From Burkholderiales bacterium (GTDB lineage Bacteria; Pseudomonadota; Gammaproteobacteria; Burkholderiales; Burkholderiaceae_E): a stretch of DNA of 64,000 nucleotides. The notes beneath the pieces are model-generated. The model had not been told where the DNA came from. It made no database searches and saw only the letters and a list, made by a program, of their open reading frames with translations. The position numbers and the translations under genes are program-made. Positions 36,748 to 45,328 of the stretch are shown here, in pieces. The stretch's first letter is position 1, and every line of letters begins with the position of its first letter. The stretch spans positions 1-64,000 of the forward strand of contig JAPOKJ010000003.1 of NCBI GenBank assembly GCA_029977705.1, read 5' to 3'.

Positions 36748-36759
36748 TGGTGTCACCAG
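36747..36759. promoter_or_regulatory. GntR/FadR-type palindrome CTGGTG-T-CACCAG
   Basis: A perfect 13-base palindrome containing TGGT-GTC-ACCA, which fits the TNGT-N3-ACNA consensus of FadR-subfamily GntR regulators. It sits between the divergent MDR and aldo/keto reductase genes. No GntR gene is in the window. Confidence 0.5.
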
Positions 36760-36912
36760 CATAACGCTGCGGCCGCAGACGCATCGCACCGGCCTGCGCA
36801 ATATGGAGCGGGCCCCGCGCAGCACGGACTGCAGCGGGCCCGCCGGGCGGCGGTATCATCGAGCAAGGCTTGCCCGATCGACACCCCGCACCACCCCTTC
36901 GGCCCCAACAAC

Positions 36913-37929
36913 ATGAAAACACGCACTCTCGGCCCCTTTGAAGTCTCGGCGATCAGCCTGGGTTGCATGAACCTGAGCCATGCCTATGGCACGCCGCCCA
37001 GCCCCGAGCAGGCCGAGAAGGTGCTGCTGGCCGCACTCGATGCCGGCGTGACGATGTTCGACACCGCAGCCCTTTATGGCTTCGGAGCCAATGAGACCCT
37101 GGTCGGACGCGTGCTGGGCAGGCATCGGCAGCGCTTTACCCTGGCCAGCAAGTGCGGCATCCAGGGCGTGGACCTGAACGGCGATGGCAAACTGGTGCGG
37201 GTCATCGACGGCCGCCCCGAGACGATCCGCAGCGTCTGCGAACAATCGCTCAAGCGCCTGCAGACCGATGTCATCGACCTGTACTACCTGCACCGCTGGG
37301 ACAAGAAGGTCCCGATCGAGGACAGCGTCGGCGCCCTGGCCGACCTGGTGCGGGCGGGCAAGATCCGCAGCATTGGTCTGTCCGAGGTATCGGCCAGCAC
37401 CTTGCGCAAGGCGCACGCGGTACACCCGATCGCTGCGGTGCAGACCGAGTATTCGCTGTGGAGCCGAAATGCAGAGATTGCCGTGCTGCAGGCCTGCAAG
37501 GAGATCGGCGCAGCCTTCGTGGCCTTCAGTCCGGTCACCCGCGGCTTTCTGTGTGGCGGTCTCGAGGATGTCGCCACGCTCGATGCCAAGGACATCCGGC
37601 GCGCCATGCCGCGCTTTGCGCCCGACAATTTCGCGAAAAACCTGTCCCTGCTGCCGCCCTTCCGGGCGCTGGCAGCCGAGGCGGGCTGCACACCCGCGCA
37701 GCTGTGCCTGGCCTGGCTGCTGCACCAGGGCGGGCACATCATTCCGATCCCCGGCACCACGCGCGTGGATCACCTGCTCGAAGACCTGGCCGCCGTCGAT
37801 GTACGCCTTTCAGCAGACCTGCTCAGGCGGCTGGATGCACTGGTGCACGAAGGGACTGTGGCGGGCAATCGCTACAACGAGCAGAACAACCGCGAGGTCG
37901 ATACCGAGGTGTTCGGGACGAGCCAGTGA
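36913..37929 (+). CDS. Aldo/keto reductase
   Basis: A 338-residue TIM-barrel AKR of the YajO/Tas-like group. The catalytic tetrad is visible: Asp and Tyr in MFDTAALYGFGANE, Lys in LASKCG and His in YYLHRWDKKVPIED. The C-terminal IIPIPGTTRVDHLLEDLAAVD binds the adenosine phosphate of NADPH. The start follows CGGCCCCAACAAC; no strong ribosome site. It is divergent from the MDR reductase gene and converges with the S53 peptidase gene. Substrate unknown. Confidence 0.9.
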   Translation: MKTRTLGPFEVSAISLGCMNLSHAYGTPPSPEQAEKVLLAALDAGVTMFDTAALYGFGANETLVGRVLGRHRQRFTLASKCGIQGVDLNGDGKLVRVIDGRPETIRSVCEQSLKRLQTDVIDLYYLHRWDKKVPIEDSVGALADLVRAGKIRSIGLSEVSASTLRKAHAVHPIAAVQTEYSLWSRNAEIAVLQACKEIGAAFVAFSPVTRGFLCGGLEDVATLDAKDIRRAMPRFAPDNFAKNLSLLPPFRALAAEAGCTPAQLCLAWLLHQGGHIIPIPGTTRVDHLLEDLAAVDVRLSADLLRRLDALVHEGTVAGNRYNEQNNREVDTEVFGTSQ

Positions 37930-37971
37930 CATGAAGCATCAGACCCGGACCAGGCAGCCCGGGCCCGGGCC

Positions 37972-39315
37972 TCAAAAATAGCCCAGGAAGTTGCCTACAT
38001 TGGGTACGCCAAGGCCGGTCACATCATCGTAGCCCGGACCGGCATTGCACAGCGCACAAACCCCGCGGCCGGTGTTGTCCGATCCGGTGGTGACATCAAA
38101 GAAGCTCAGGCTGTTCGCCTGTTGCAGCTTGGCCTGATAGATCAGGCTGTTGAAGCCGCCATTGCCCTGCAGCAGCGACGACAGGGATACGCCCTTGGCC
38201 TGGAGGTATTGCCCCATCAAGGCGGTGATGGCCGCCCACTGCGGCGCACCTGCACTGGTGCCTCCGACCGCATACCAGCGCCCCTTTGACACCACGCCGA
38301 ATGGGCTGGTCGCATTGTCCGCGTTGTAGGCCACATCCGGAATCGCACGCCGGCCCCGGTTCAGGCTCAGGATCTTGGTGCCGCTCAGGTAGGAGACCTG
38401 ATAGCGCGGCATTGTCTCGTAAATGCTGGCACCGCCCCCGCCCAGGGCCCAGGCGGTTTCGCTGGTGCTGGAGGTCAGGCTCAGGTTCCTGATACTGGTT
38501 CCGCCCACTGCGGTCACGTAGGGAGAAGCCGCCGGATAGTTCTGGTTGGATCCGTTGTTGCCCGAATCGCCCGAGGCGGCGAAAAAGATCACCGACGGAT
38601 AGCTGGCAAACAGGCCGTCAAAGCGCGCTGTCGTCTCGGCACTGTACTCGAGGGCACCCCAGCTCATCGACACCGCCGTGACGCCCGGCAGCGTGGCCGC
38701 CGTCCTCACCGCATTGAACATGTCGGTCATCGATGAACTGGCCGCCACCACCAGCACGATATTGGCTGCAGGGGCCACGGCATGCGCCCATTCCACATCC
38801 AGGGCAATCTCCACGGCCCAGTCATTGGTGGCCGACACGGCCGCCCCCTTGCTCAGGTCGAGCTTGCGGAAACAGGGATTGGCCGTATTGCACTGGGGCA
38901 GACCATAGTAGGCACTGAAGGCGTTCAGGTCGCTGGCAATATCGCCACTGCCCGGGGCATTGACGATCGCGATCGTCTGCCCAGTGCCGTTCAGGCTGGC
39001 CGGCATGTTGTAGTGTGCCCGGATGTCCTTCGGGCTCAGGGTCGCGCCATAACCGGTCCCCACCCACTTGGCGACCGCCTTCAGACTGGTCTCAGACTGA
39101 TCGAGCGGCTCGAAACTGGACAAGGCCTTGACCACCGATTCCTGCGCGGCGCTGCCGCCATCGGCCGCCGCGCTGGCGCCAGGGTTGTCTGGGCTGGCAA
39201 GATTGCTGCCACCGCCACTGCCGCAAGCCTGCAACGCGAGGGCGGCGCACATAAGGGCCGTGCCCAGCACATGCCGTGAAGCGAGGGAGGGAAGGCGTGA
39301 GATCGACCGATGCAT
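37972..39315 (-). CDS. S53-family (sedolisin) lipoprotein peptidase
   Basis: A 447-residue protein with a lipobox (ALQAC, Cys31) and a low-complexity Ser/Gly/Ala linker. The sedolisin core has SPKDIRAHYNMP, the catalytic Glu and Asp in NDWAVEIALDVEWAHAVAP, the oxyanion Asp in AASGDSGNNG and the nucleophile Ser in GGTSAGAPQWAA, then the calcium site DDVTGLGVPN. It lacks the long activation prodomain of kumamolisins, as shorter bacterial sedolisin-like proteins do. It would act in the periplasm or at the cell surface. It faces an M20 peptidase across an AT-rich gap. Confidence 0.88.
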   Translation of the reverse strand: MHRSISRLPSLASRHVLGTALMCAALALQACGSGGGSNLASPDNPGASAAADGGSAAQESVVKALSSFEPLDQSETSLKAVAKWVGTGYGATLSPKDIRAHYNMPASLNGTGQTIAIVNAPGSGDIASDLNAFSAYYGLPQCNTANPCFRKLDLSKGAAVSATNDWAVEIALDVEWAHAVAPAANIVLVVAASSSMTDMFNAVRTAATLPGVTAVSMSWGALEYSAETTARFDGLFASYPSVIFFAASGDSGNNGSNQNYPAASPYVTAVGGTSIRNLSLTSSTSETAWALGGGGASIYETMPRYQVSYLSGTKILSLNRGRRAIPDVAYNADNATSPFGVVSKGRWYAVGGTSAGAPQWAAITALMGQYLQAKGVSLSSLLQGNGGFNSLIYQAKLQQANSLSFFDVTTGSDNTGRGVCALCNAGPGYDDVTGLGVPNVGNFLGYF

Positions 39316-39703
39316 GAAAGCCTCTCGAGGTTGTCGCACAGGCATGCGCATCGGGAAGGTTTGCCAGCACACCGCATCGGGTAGGCCGCCAGAGGTGTCA
39401 CCACCCCTCATTGCAGCCTGCATGGGACGGCCCTGCCGTTCCATGGCAACCCCGCTGTCATCACCCCTGAGGGCCTTAGACCGGTGGCTTTGCGAACCCG
39501 CCTTTCGCGCGGGAGTGCCAATTGATTGAAGCGCCCATTCTACGGCTTCAAATCATTGATTTCAAAGGAAATTTAAAACCCGTACATATAAGACGGAAGG
39601 ATCCTGTACGATGTTTTCGGCTGCTTCTGAAAAAACTTGAGCGTCGCTGGTGCGGCACACCACACCAGCCATACGACACTGATCCACGCCCGCGCTTCGT
39701 CCC
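39316..39703. promoter_or_regulatory. 388-base AT-rich divergent regulatory gap
   Basis: The longest gene-free stretch in the window, clearly AT-richer than its surroundings at 39540-39640. It holds a perfect palindrome AAATCA-T-TGATTT (39550-39562), an inverted repeat CGTACA (39581-39586) / TGTACG (39605-39610) and the 12-bp motif near the M20 gene. No coding region is supported. It probably controls both the S53 and M20 peptidase genes. Confidence 0.6.
39650..39665. promoter_or_regulatory. Intergenic motif GTGCGG-CACA-CCACAC, site 3
   Basis: Reverse complement of the site at 36732, matching it over 18 bases. It is 39-54 bases before the ATG of the M20 peptidase, a normal place for an operator or promoter-proximal site. 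Confidence 0.55.
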
Positions 39704-41191
39704 ATGATCAAGACCGCCCTGAAACTGCTGTTGCTCCTGCTCGTCACCCTCCTGACTGTCATCGCACTGAACACCTGGCGCAAGGGCTCGCGGCAGATGC
39801 AGGTCCCGCCCCTGGCTCCAGTGGCCGTCGATGAGGCGGGCGCCGCCAGCCGGCTCGCCGAGGCGGTGCGCTTCAAGACCCTGTCCTCGCGCGAGGATGC
39901 GACGCTCAATGCCGATCAGTTCAAGGCCCTGCACGCCCTGCTTCAGGCGCGCTTTCCGAAACTGCATGCCACGCTCAAGCGGGAGGTGGTCAACGAACTG
40001 AGCCTTCTCTACACCTGGGAGGGCACTGACCCCAAGGCGCAGCCGATCATGCTGATGGCCCACCAGGATGTCGTGCCCATCGCACCGGGTACCGAGGGCG
40101 ACTGGCAGGTGCCGCCCTTTGCTGGCCAGGTGCGCGACGGCTTCGTTTGGGGCCGTGGCTCATGGGACGACAAGGGCAACCTGATGTCGCAGCTGGAGGC
40201 GGTGGAAATGCTGCTCGCCAGCGGCTACAGGCCGACCCGTACGCTCTACCTCGCCTTCGGTGCCGACGAGGAAGCCTCCGGCGCACGGGGTGCAGCACGC
40301 ATCGCCACCCTGCTCAAGGAAAGGGGCGTACGGCTGGCGTTCGTACTCGACGAGGGCCTGCTGGTACTCGATGGCGTGATGCCCGGTCTGAGCAAGCCGG
40401 TCGCCCTGATCGGCGTGGCCGAGAAGGGCTACCTGTCCGTCGAGCTGAAGGTCACCGCCACCCCTGGACATTCTTCGATGCCGCCCAAGGCCGGCAGCAG
40501 CGCGATCGCGATGATGGCGGCGGCCCTGAACCGTATCGAGAACGAACAGATGCCCGCCTCGATCAGCGGTGTCGCCCGCGAGATGTTCGACATCCTGGCG
40601 CCCGAGATGAACGGCTTTTCACGGGTGGCCCTGTCCAACCTGTGGCTGTTCGGGCCCGTGGTGCGACGCCAGCTCGAGGGGGCTGCCAGCACCAACGCGA
40701 TGCTGCGCACCACCACCGCGCTGACCATCGTCAATGCCGGCAACAAGGAAAACGTGCTGCCCGGGCGCGCCGGAGCCACCGTGAACTTCAGGATCCTGCC
40801 AGGCGACAGCAAGGAAGGCGTGCTCGAGCACATGCGCAGCAAGGTGACAGCGATCATACCCGCCGACAAGTTCGAACTGGCCCCCCTGCCCGGCGGGGTG
40901 GATGCGTCAAAGGTCGCCCCCACCGACTCGCCGCAGTACCTCAGCCTGGTCAAGACCGTGCGCGAGATTTTTCCGGATGTGCTGGTGGCGCCCGGCCTGA
41001 TGGTGGCTGGCACCGACTCGATTCACTACGGCGCGATCAGCGACCACATCTTCAAGTTCTCGCCGGTGCGTGCCAACAATGAGGACCTGAAACGCTTCCA
41101 TGGCACCAATGAGCGGCTGAGCATCCGCAACTATGCGGATGCGATCCGCTTCTACCATCGCCTGATTGCCGAGGCAACGGGCGGGAAGTAA
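39704..41191 (+). CDS. M20-family metallopeptidase (PM20D1-like), membrane-anchored
   Basis: A 495-residue M20/M25/M40 peptidase with an uncleaved-looking N-terminal hydrophobic segment (LLLLLLVTLLTVIAL), placing the enzyme in the periplasm. Zinc ligands and catalytic residues are visible: LMAHQDVVP (His), WGRGSWDDKGN (Asp), FGADEEASGARGA (Glu-Glu), DEG and late His in DSIHYGAIS. The ~495-residue size and the motif PGHSSMPPKAGSS match PM20D1-like carboxypeptidases that act on N-acyl amino acids. It diverges from the S53 peptidase. Confidence 0.9.
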   Translation: MIKTALKLLLLLLVTLLTVIALNTWRKGSRQMQVPPLAPVAVDEAGAASRLAEAVRFKTLSSREDATLNADQFKALHALLQARFPKLHATLKREVVNELSLLYTWEGTDPKAQPIMLMAHQDVVPIAPGTEGDWQVPPFAGQVRDGFVWGRGSWDDKGNLMSQLEAVEMLLASGYRPTRTLYLAFGADEEASGARGAARIATLLKERGVRLAFVLDEGLLVLDGVMPGLSKPVALIGVAEKGYLSVELKVTATPGHSSMPPKAGSSAIAMMAAALNRIENEQMPASISGVAREMFDILAPEMNGFSRVALSNLWLFGPVVRRQLEGAASTNAMLRTTTALTIVNAGNKENVLPGRAGATVNFRILPGDSKEGVLEHMRSKVTAIIPADKFELAPLPGGVDASKVAPTDSPQYLSLVKTVREIFPDVLVAPGLMVAGTDSIHYGAISDHIFKFSPVRANNEDLKRFHGTNERLSIRNYADAIRFYHRLIAEATGGK

Positions 41192-41216
41192 TCCCGGAAA
41201 CGCAGGGGCAGGCCGC

Positions 41217-42248
41217 TCAGTCGGCCTTGATGCCGGTCTTCTGGATGATGTCCCGATACAGCGTGGAATCGCGGGGAATGCGCTCGGCAAAGGCACGCGG
41301 ACCCTGAAACAACGGGTACATGCTCATCGCCGCCATGCTGGTCCCGAAGTCAGGTGACCGCGTCAATTTCTCGATCACCGCCGCAATGCGGTTGATGATG
41401 GCAGGCGGCGTCCCCGGTGGGGCGAGCACGCCGAACCATGTCTCGGTGCCCATCGGCGCGCCCAGTTCGGCCAATCCCGGAACACCCGGCAACTCGGCGA
41501 TCTGCCCATCGTTCATCCCGCGCGCCGCAAGGGCGCGGATGCGACCTGCCTTGACATGTGGGACGGCCGCAGGATCGATGATCAGGTCGATCACGCCCGC
41601 CACGAGATCATTGGCCGCCGGCGCTGAGCCCTTGTAATGCACCGCGCGCAGGTCGATCCCCAGCTTGTCGGCAAGGATGGCGCAGCCCAGATGGGTCGCA
41701 CCTCCGGCGCCTGAGGTGCCGCAGGTGACCTTGCCCGGTTGCGCACGGGCGTGGGCGACGAAGCCCTTGAAATCGGTCGCGGGAAAGTCCTTTCGTACCG
41801 CCACGACCGCATACGATCCTGACAGCGTGGCCACCGGTGCAAAGCCGCTCACCGGATCGAAGCCTGCGTCGCGCAGCTGCGGCGTCATGGTGATGACCGC
41901 GGCATTGCCGATCAGCAGCGTGTAGCCGTCCGGCGCCGCCTTGGACACCAATCTTGCCCCCAGGGTCGCCGCGGCCCCTGGTCGGTTCTCGACCACCACC
42001 GGCTGCCCTAGTCCCTCCGTCATCGCCTTGCCGACCAGCCGGGCGATGTTGTCGCTGCCGCCGCCCGGCGGAAACGGCACGACCAGCCTGATCGGCCGGT
42101 TCGGCCAGGCCGGCTCTGTTGCCGGGACAGCCGATGGCCAGGATGCCAGGGCGAGGCCCACAAAGCCGCCATGCGCGAGCAGTCTCAGAAAGGCGAGCGC
42201 GCTGAACCGGCCCAGAAATTCAAGCCAGGCCTTGCTGCCAGCCTTCAC
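41217..42248 (-). CDS. Bug/TctC-family solute-binding protein of the TauD cluster
   Basis: A 343-residue binding protein with a longer-than-usual N-terminus before the signal helix (LAHGGFVGLALASWPSAVPA). Mature landmarks: PIRLVVPFPPGGGSDNIARL, VENRPGAAATLGARL, AVHYKGSAPAANDLVAGVIDLIIDPAA and the end IIQKTGIKAD. Its ATG overlaps the stop of the TauD-like gene (42245-42248), so the pair is translationally coupled and the ligand is probably the oxygenase substrate. Confidence 0.92.
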   Translation of the reverse strand: MKAGSKAWLEFLGRFSALAFLRLLAHGGFVGLALASWPSAVPATEPAWPNRPIRLVVPFPPGGGSDNIARLVGKAMTEGLGQPVVVENRPGAAATLGARLVSKAAPDGYTLLIGNAAVITMTPQLRDAGFDPVSGFAPVATLSGSYAVVAVRKDFPATDFKGFVAHARAQPGKVTCGTSGAGGATHLGCAILADKLGIDLRAVHYKGSAPAANDLVAGVIDLIIDPAAVPHVKAGRIRALAARGMNDGQIAELPGVPGLAELGAPMGTETWFGVLAPPGTPPAIINRIAAVIEKLTRSPDFGTSMAAMSMYPLFQGPRAFAERIPRDSTLYRDIIQKTGIKAD

Positions 42249-43306
42249 GCCGCCGCCTCGAGCAATCGCGCAGCAAGGCTTTTGGGCATCACACCGTCAC
42301 GCCGGCTCCAGCCGCTGCGCGGATCGACATCGATCTGGCGGGGATCGAGCTTGCGAAAGCCGTGAACCTTCAGCCAGAGCCTCAGCATGTGCCGCTCACG
42401 GCCCGGCTCGGGCCAATCCTCGTATTCGGTCCGCGAGTGCATGATCACATGGTTGTTCACCCACTGCATGTCCCCTGGCTCGAGCATCATGTCCAGACGG
42501 ACATCGGCGCGACTGGCCAGGGCATCGACGCCGTCGAGCGTTGCCATTTCCAGCTCGCTGAAGGGCACACCGGTCTTGACACGGGCCGTCTTGATCGCCT
42601 GGCGGACATAGCGCATCGACACATCCCCGTCGCTCTCGGCATAGATCGGAAGTTTCTCGCTGACCTCGGACTGAAAAGGCGTCTCCTCACCGCGCCGGTC
42701 AAACTCGAAGCCACCGAACAGGACGGGCAGGTATTCCGGATGCTCCTTGAGCAGCAGGTTGAACACCGTGCTCGAGCTCGCGATCGAGGACAAGCCTCCC
42801 TGCCGGGCCTTGCGCAGGCACATCAGGCCCAGCACATCGCCCAGGTCGGTATGAAACTTCAACTGGTGACTGGTCTGATAGCCGCGCACATTGCGCGCCT
42901 CATAGTCCTTGCCCATGTTGTAGACATGGCCGAGCTTGTCCCCCATGGCATTCTGGGAGATGCCCTGTCCGATATGCATCCCCAGGCCCCATACGATCAT
43001 GGCAACCTCGGCATCGCTGTAGCGCTCCACCGGCACACCTCGCATCACATTGAAGCCAAGACCGCAGGCCAGCTCGCTCCAGATGCGGCGGTTCAACTCC
43101 ACCGCCAGCGTCGGCAGGGGAAAGTCCTCACGGGTCATGGTGTCGAGGCTCAGTCCGCGACGCCGCAGGTTGCGCACGGCGGCATCGATCTCATCGACCC
43201 AGGCGGGCTTGAGTTCGAACAACCAGCGACGATCCTGCTCGACATCACTGCGCATCCAGGCGCTCTTGTCGGTGATCGGGGTCTGACGCACGCCATGTAC
43301 CAGCAT
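42245..43306 (-). CDS. TauD/TfdA-family 2-oxoglutarate dioxygenase (copy 1)
   Basis: A 353-residue Fe(II)/2-oxoglutarate oxygenase of the TauD/TfdA superfamily. The facial triad is His and Asp in LKFHTDLGDVLGL and the distal His in NNHVIMHSRTEYEDW, with the 2-oxoglutarate-binding Arg in RHMLRLWLKVHG. It is a paralogue of the gene at 44.2 kb (shared MHIG, RGYQT, FHxD, HSRTxYED and LRLWL blocks). It is divergent from the IclR gene across an operator palindrome and followed by a coupled Bug gene. Substrate unknown; sulfonates, phenoxyacids or other carboxylates are possible. Confidence 0.9.
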   Translation of the reverse strand: MLVHGVRQTPITDKSAWMRSDVEQDRRWLFELKPAWVDEIDAAVRNLRRRGLSLDTMTREDFPLPTLAVELNRRIWSELACGLGFNVMRGVPVERYSDAEVAMIVWGLGMHIGQGISQNAMGDKLGHVYNMGKDYEARNVRGYQTSHQLKFHTDLGDVLGLMCLRKARQGGLSSIASSSTVFNLLLKEHPEYLPVLFGGFEFDRRGEETPFQSEVSEKLPIYAESDGDVSMRYVRQAIKTARVKTGVPFSELEMATLDGVDALASRADVRLDMMLEPGDMQWVNNHVIMHSRTEYEDWPEPGRERHMLRLWLKVHGFRKLDPRQIDVDPRSGWSRRDGVMPKSLAARLLEAAA

Positions 43307-43479
43307 CGGTGTCTCCTGAAAGTCGGAAGGCTTGCTGCCTTATTGTTCTATAATATGGAACGCTGTTCCAAATACATGATTATTCTGGGACAATGGCGGT
43401 TGAACCGTCAAGCCGGTACCCCGCAAACGAGGGCGCGGACTGGCCTCATCAAGAACCGCAAGGCACCGATCGAGCAGGA
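43307..43479. promoter_or_regulatory. IclR-type operator and promoter between divergent genes
   Basis: Contains the perfect palindrome TGGAAC-GCT-GTTCCA (43356-43370), which fits the ATGGAACAnnGTTCCAT-like consensus of IclR-family operators (as for KdgR). A perfect -10 hexamer TATAAT lies at 43349-43354, right beside it. A regulator bound here would cover the promoters of the TauD-like gene and its own gene. Confidence 0.75.
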
Positions 43480-44238
43480 ATGGACAAAAGCTTCAGCAAG
43501 GGTTTGGCCGTACTCGAGGACCTTGCGCGTTCCGGCCGCCCGCGTGGCGTGACGGAACTGGCCCGCGACCTCGGACTTCAGAAGAGCAATGCCCATCGGC
43601 TGCTGCAAACCCTGGTCATTAACGGCTTCGCGCAGCAGGATCCGGAAACAGGCCGCTACCAGGCCAGCCTGAAACTGTGGGAGCTGGGGACGAGGGTATT
43701 GTCCCGACTCGATCTGCGCGACTTCGCCGAGCCGCACCTGCTGGCCCTGGCCCGGCACTGCGGCATGGTCGTGAACCTGGCCATCCGCGATGGCATCCAT
43801 GTGATCTTCATCGAGCGACTGGAGCACGGGCAGCCCACGCGGGCCGGATACGTCGGCATGCGGGTGCCCGCGCACGCCCTGGCCACCGGCAAGGTGCTGC
43901 TCGCCCATGCCCCCGAGGAGATTCAGGCGCAGGCCTTGATCAAGCCTCAGGCCTTCACCGACAAGACCATCACCGCAGCCCCGTCGCTGAAGGCCGAGTT
44001 CGCCCGGATCCGCAAGCAAGGCTACGCCACCAACCGGGGCGAGTGGCGGGAACTGATCAATTCGGTCGCCATGCCGGTTCGTGATGCCCAGGGCACGGTC
44101 GCCGCAGCGGTCGGCATTACCGGTCCGATCAAGGACATGAGCAAGGCCAGGATCGAACAACTGCTTCCCGCCCTTCGCGAGGCTGCGGCCGCCATCACCC
44201 GACGCCTGGGGGGGCCTGCGACCCCCATCACGAATTAG
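43480..44238 (+). CDS. IclR-family transcriptional regulator
   Basis: A 252-residue regulator. Winged helix-turn-helix residues 1-65 (FSKGLAVLEDLARSGRPRGVTELARDLGLQKSNAHRLLQTL) and the C-terminal IclR effector domain (YVGMRVPAHALATGKVLLAHAPEE, then RGEWRELINSVAMPVRDAQG with VAAAVGITGP). Start at 43480 is the ATG just before the HTH; an ATG at 43393 would add 29 low-complexity residues. It lies ten bases before the second TauD-like gene and divergent from the first, so it very likely controls both through the 43356 palindrome. Confidence 0.93.
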   Translation: MDKSFSKGLAVLEDLARSGRPRGVTELARDLGLQKSNAHRLLQTLVINGFAQQDPETGRYQASLKLWELGTRVLSRLDLRDFAEPHLLALARHCGMVVNLAIRDGIHVIFIERLEHGQPTRAGYVGMRVPAHALATGKVLLAHAPEEIQAQALIKPQAFTDKTITAAPSLKAEFARIRKQGYATNRGEWRELINSVAMPVRDAQGTVAAAVGITGPIKDMSKARIEQLLPALREAAAAITRRLGGPATPITN

Positions 44239-44247
44239 GAGACCGAC

Positions 44248-45297
44248 ATGAGCACCATTGAACGCTTCGAACATCCCAGTGCCTGGCAGGCCGACCAGCT
44301 GCGCCACCAGCGCGACTGGGAAATGACCCTCACCCCAGAGGAGCTCGAGGAACTGGATGCAGCCGTCAGACATGCCAATCGGGCAGGCATCTGGATTCCC
44401 GAATGCACGGCCAAGGATTTCCCGCTCGACCGGCTCGCGCGGCGCCTGGCAGATATCCGCTCGCGCCTGGAAAATGGCGTCGGCCTGGTACTGCTGCACG
44501 GCATGCCGGTCACCCGTTATTCGCGCGCCGACATCGCCCTGATGTACTGGGGAATGGGGGCGCATATCGGACCGGCCTTTGCGCAGAACATGCAAGGCGA
44601 TGTGCTCGGCCATGTACGGGACCTGGGCGCCAGTCGCAGCGACCCCAAGGCCCGAGGCTACCAGACCCGGGAATTGCTGCCCTTCCATAACGATTCGACC
44701 GATGTCGTCGGCCTGCTGTGCCTGCAAGTGGCCAAGGCAGGCGGCCAATCAAGGGTTGCCAGTGCCCTGGCCATTCACAACGAACTGGTGAGCACCCGTC
44801 CGGATCTTGCCCAGGCCCTCTACGGCACCTTCTGCCAGGATAGGCGCGGCGAACAGCCGCAGGGTGAGCCGCCGTTTTTCGAGACGAGTTTCTTTGCGCG
44901 ACACGAGGGTCGGGTGTTCACCAAGTTCAATCGAAGCTATGTCGAGTCGGCGCAGCGCTTTCCTGAGGTGCCCCGCCTGACACCCTTGCAGATCGAGGCC
45001 ATGGAGACCTTGTCGCGGCTCTGCCAGGACCCCCGCTTCTGCCTTGAAATGGAGCTGGCTGTGGGCGACATCCAGTTCGTCTGCAACCACGCCCTGGTCC
45101 ATTCGCGCACCCAGTACGAGGACCATCCTGAGCCTTCACGCAAGCGTCACCTGCTGCGCCTGTGGCTGCGCACCCCGGGCTTTGCCAGCAGACCTGCGGC
45201 CTTTGCGCAAAGGGACCGCGACATGCTCGCGTGGCAATCGCATCCCAAGCCGCCGATCTTCGACGTGAGCGAAGTCCAGGCAGAACTGGCGCATTGA
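44248..45297 (+). CDS. TauD/TfdA-family 2-oxoglutarate dioxygenase (copy 2)
   Basis: A 349-residue paralogue of the 42.2 kb oxygenase. The iron ligands are His-x-Asp in LPFHNDSTDVVGL and the distal His in CNHALVHSRTQYEDH, with Arg in RKRHLLRLWLRTPG. The N-terminus is shorter and the middle region (VASALAIHNELVSTRPDLAQ, then DRRGEQPQGEP) differs from copy 1, suggesting a different but related substrate. It is co-transcribed with the IclR gene ten bases upstream. Confidence 0.9.
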   Translation: MSTIERFEHPSAWQADQLRHQRDWEMTLTPEELEELDAAVRHANRAGIWIPECTAKDFPLDRLARRLADIRSRLENGVGLVLLHGMPVTRYSRADIALMYWGMGAHIGPAFAQNMQGDVLGHVRDLGASRSDPKARGYQTRELLPFHNDSTDVVGLLCLQVAKAGGQSRVASALAIHNELVSTRPDLAQALYGTFCQDRRGEQPQGEPPFFETSFFARHEGRVFTKFNRSYVESAQRFPEVPRLTPLQIEAMETLSRLCQDPRFCLEMELAVGDIQFVCNHALVHSRTQYEDHPEPSRKRHLLRLWLRTPGFASRPAAFAQRDRDMLAWQSHPKPPIFDVSEVQAELAH

Positions 45298-45298
45298 G

Positions 45299-45320
45299 GC
45301 CGGGCGACGCGCTGCCCGGC
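45299..45320. terminator. Hairpin between convergent TauD-like and desaturase genes
   Basis: GCCGGGC (45299-45305), loop GACGCGCT, GCCCGGC (45314-45320): a seven-pair GC stem between two converging genes. No U-run is visible, so it may work with Rho or not at all. Confidence 0.4.
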
Positions 45321-45328
45321 AGCGCGGA

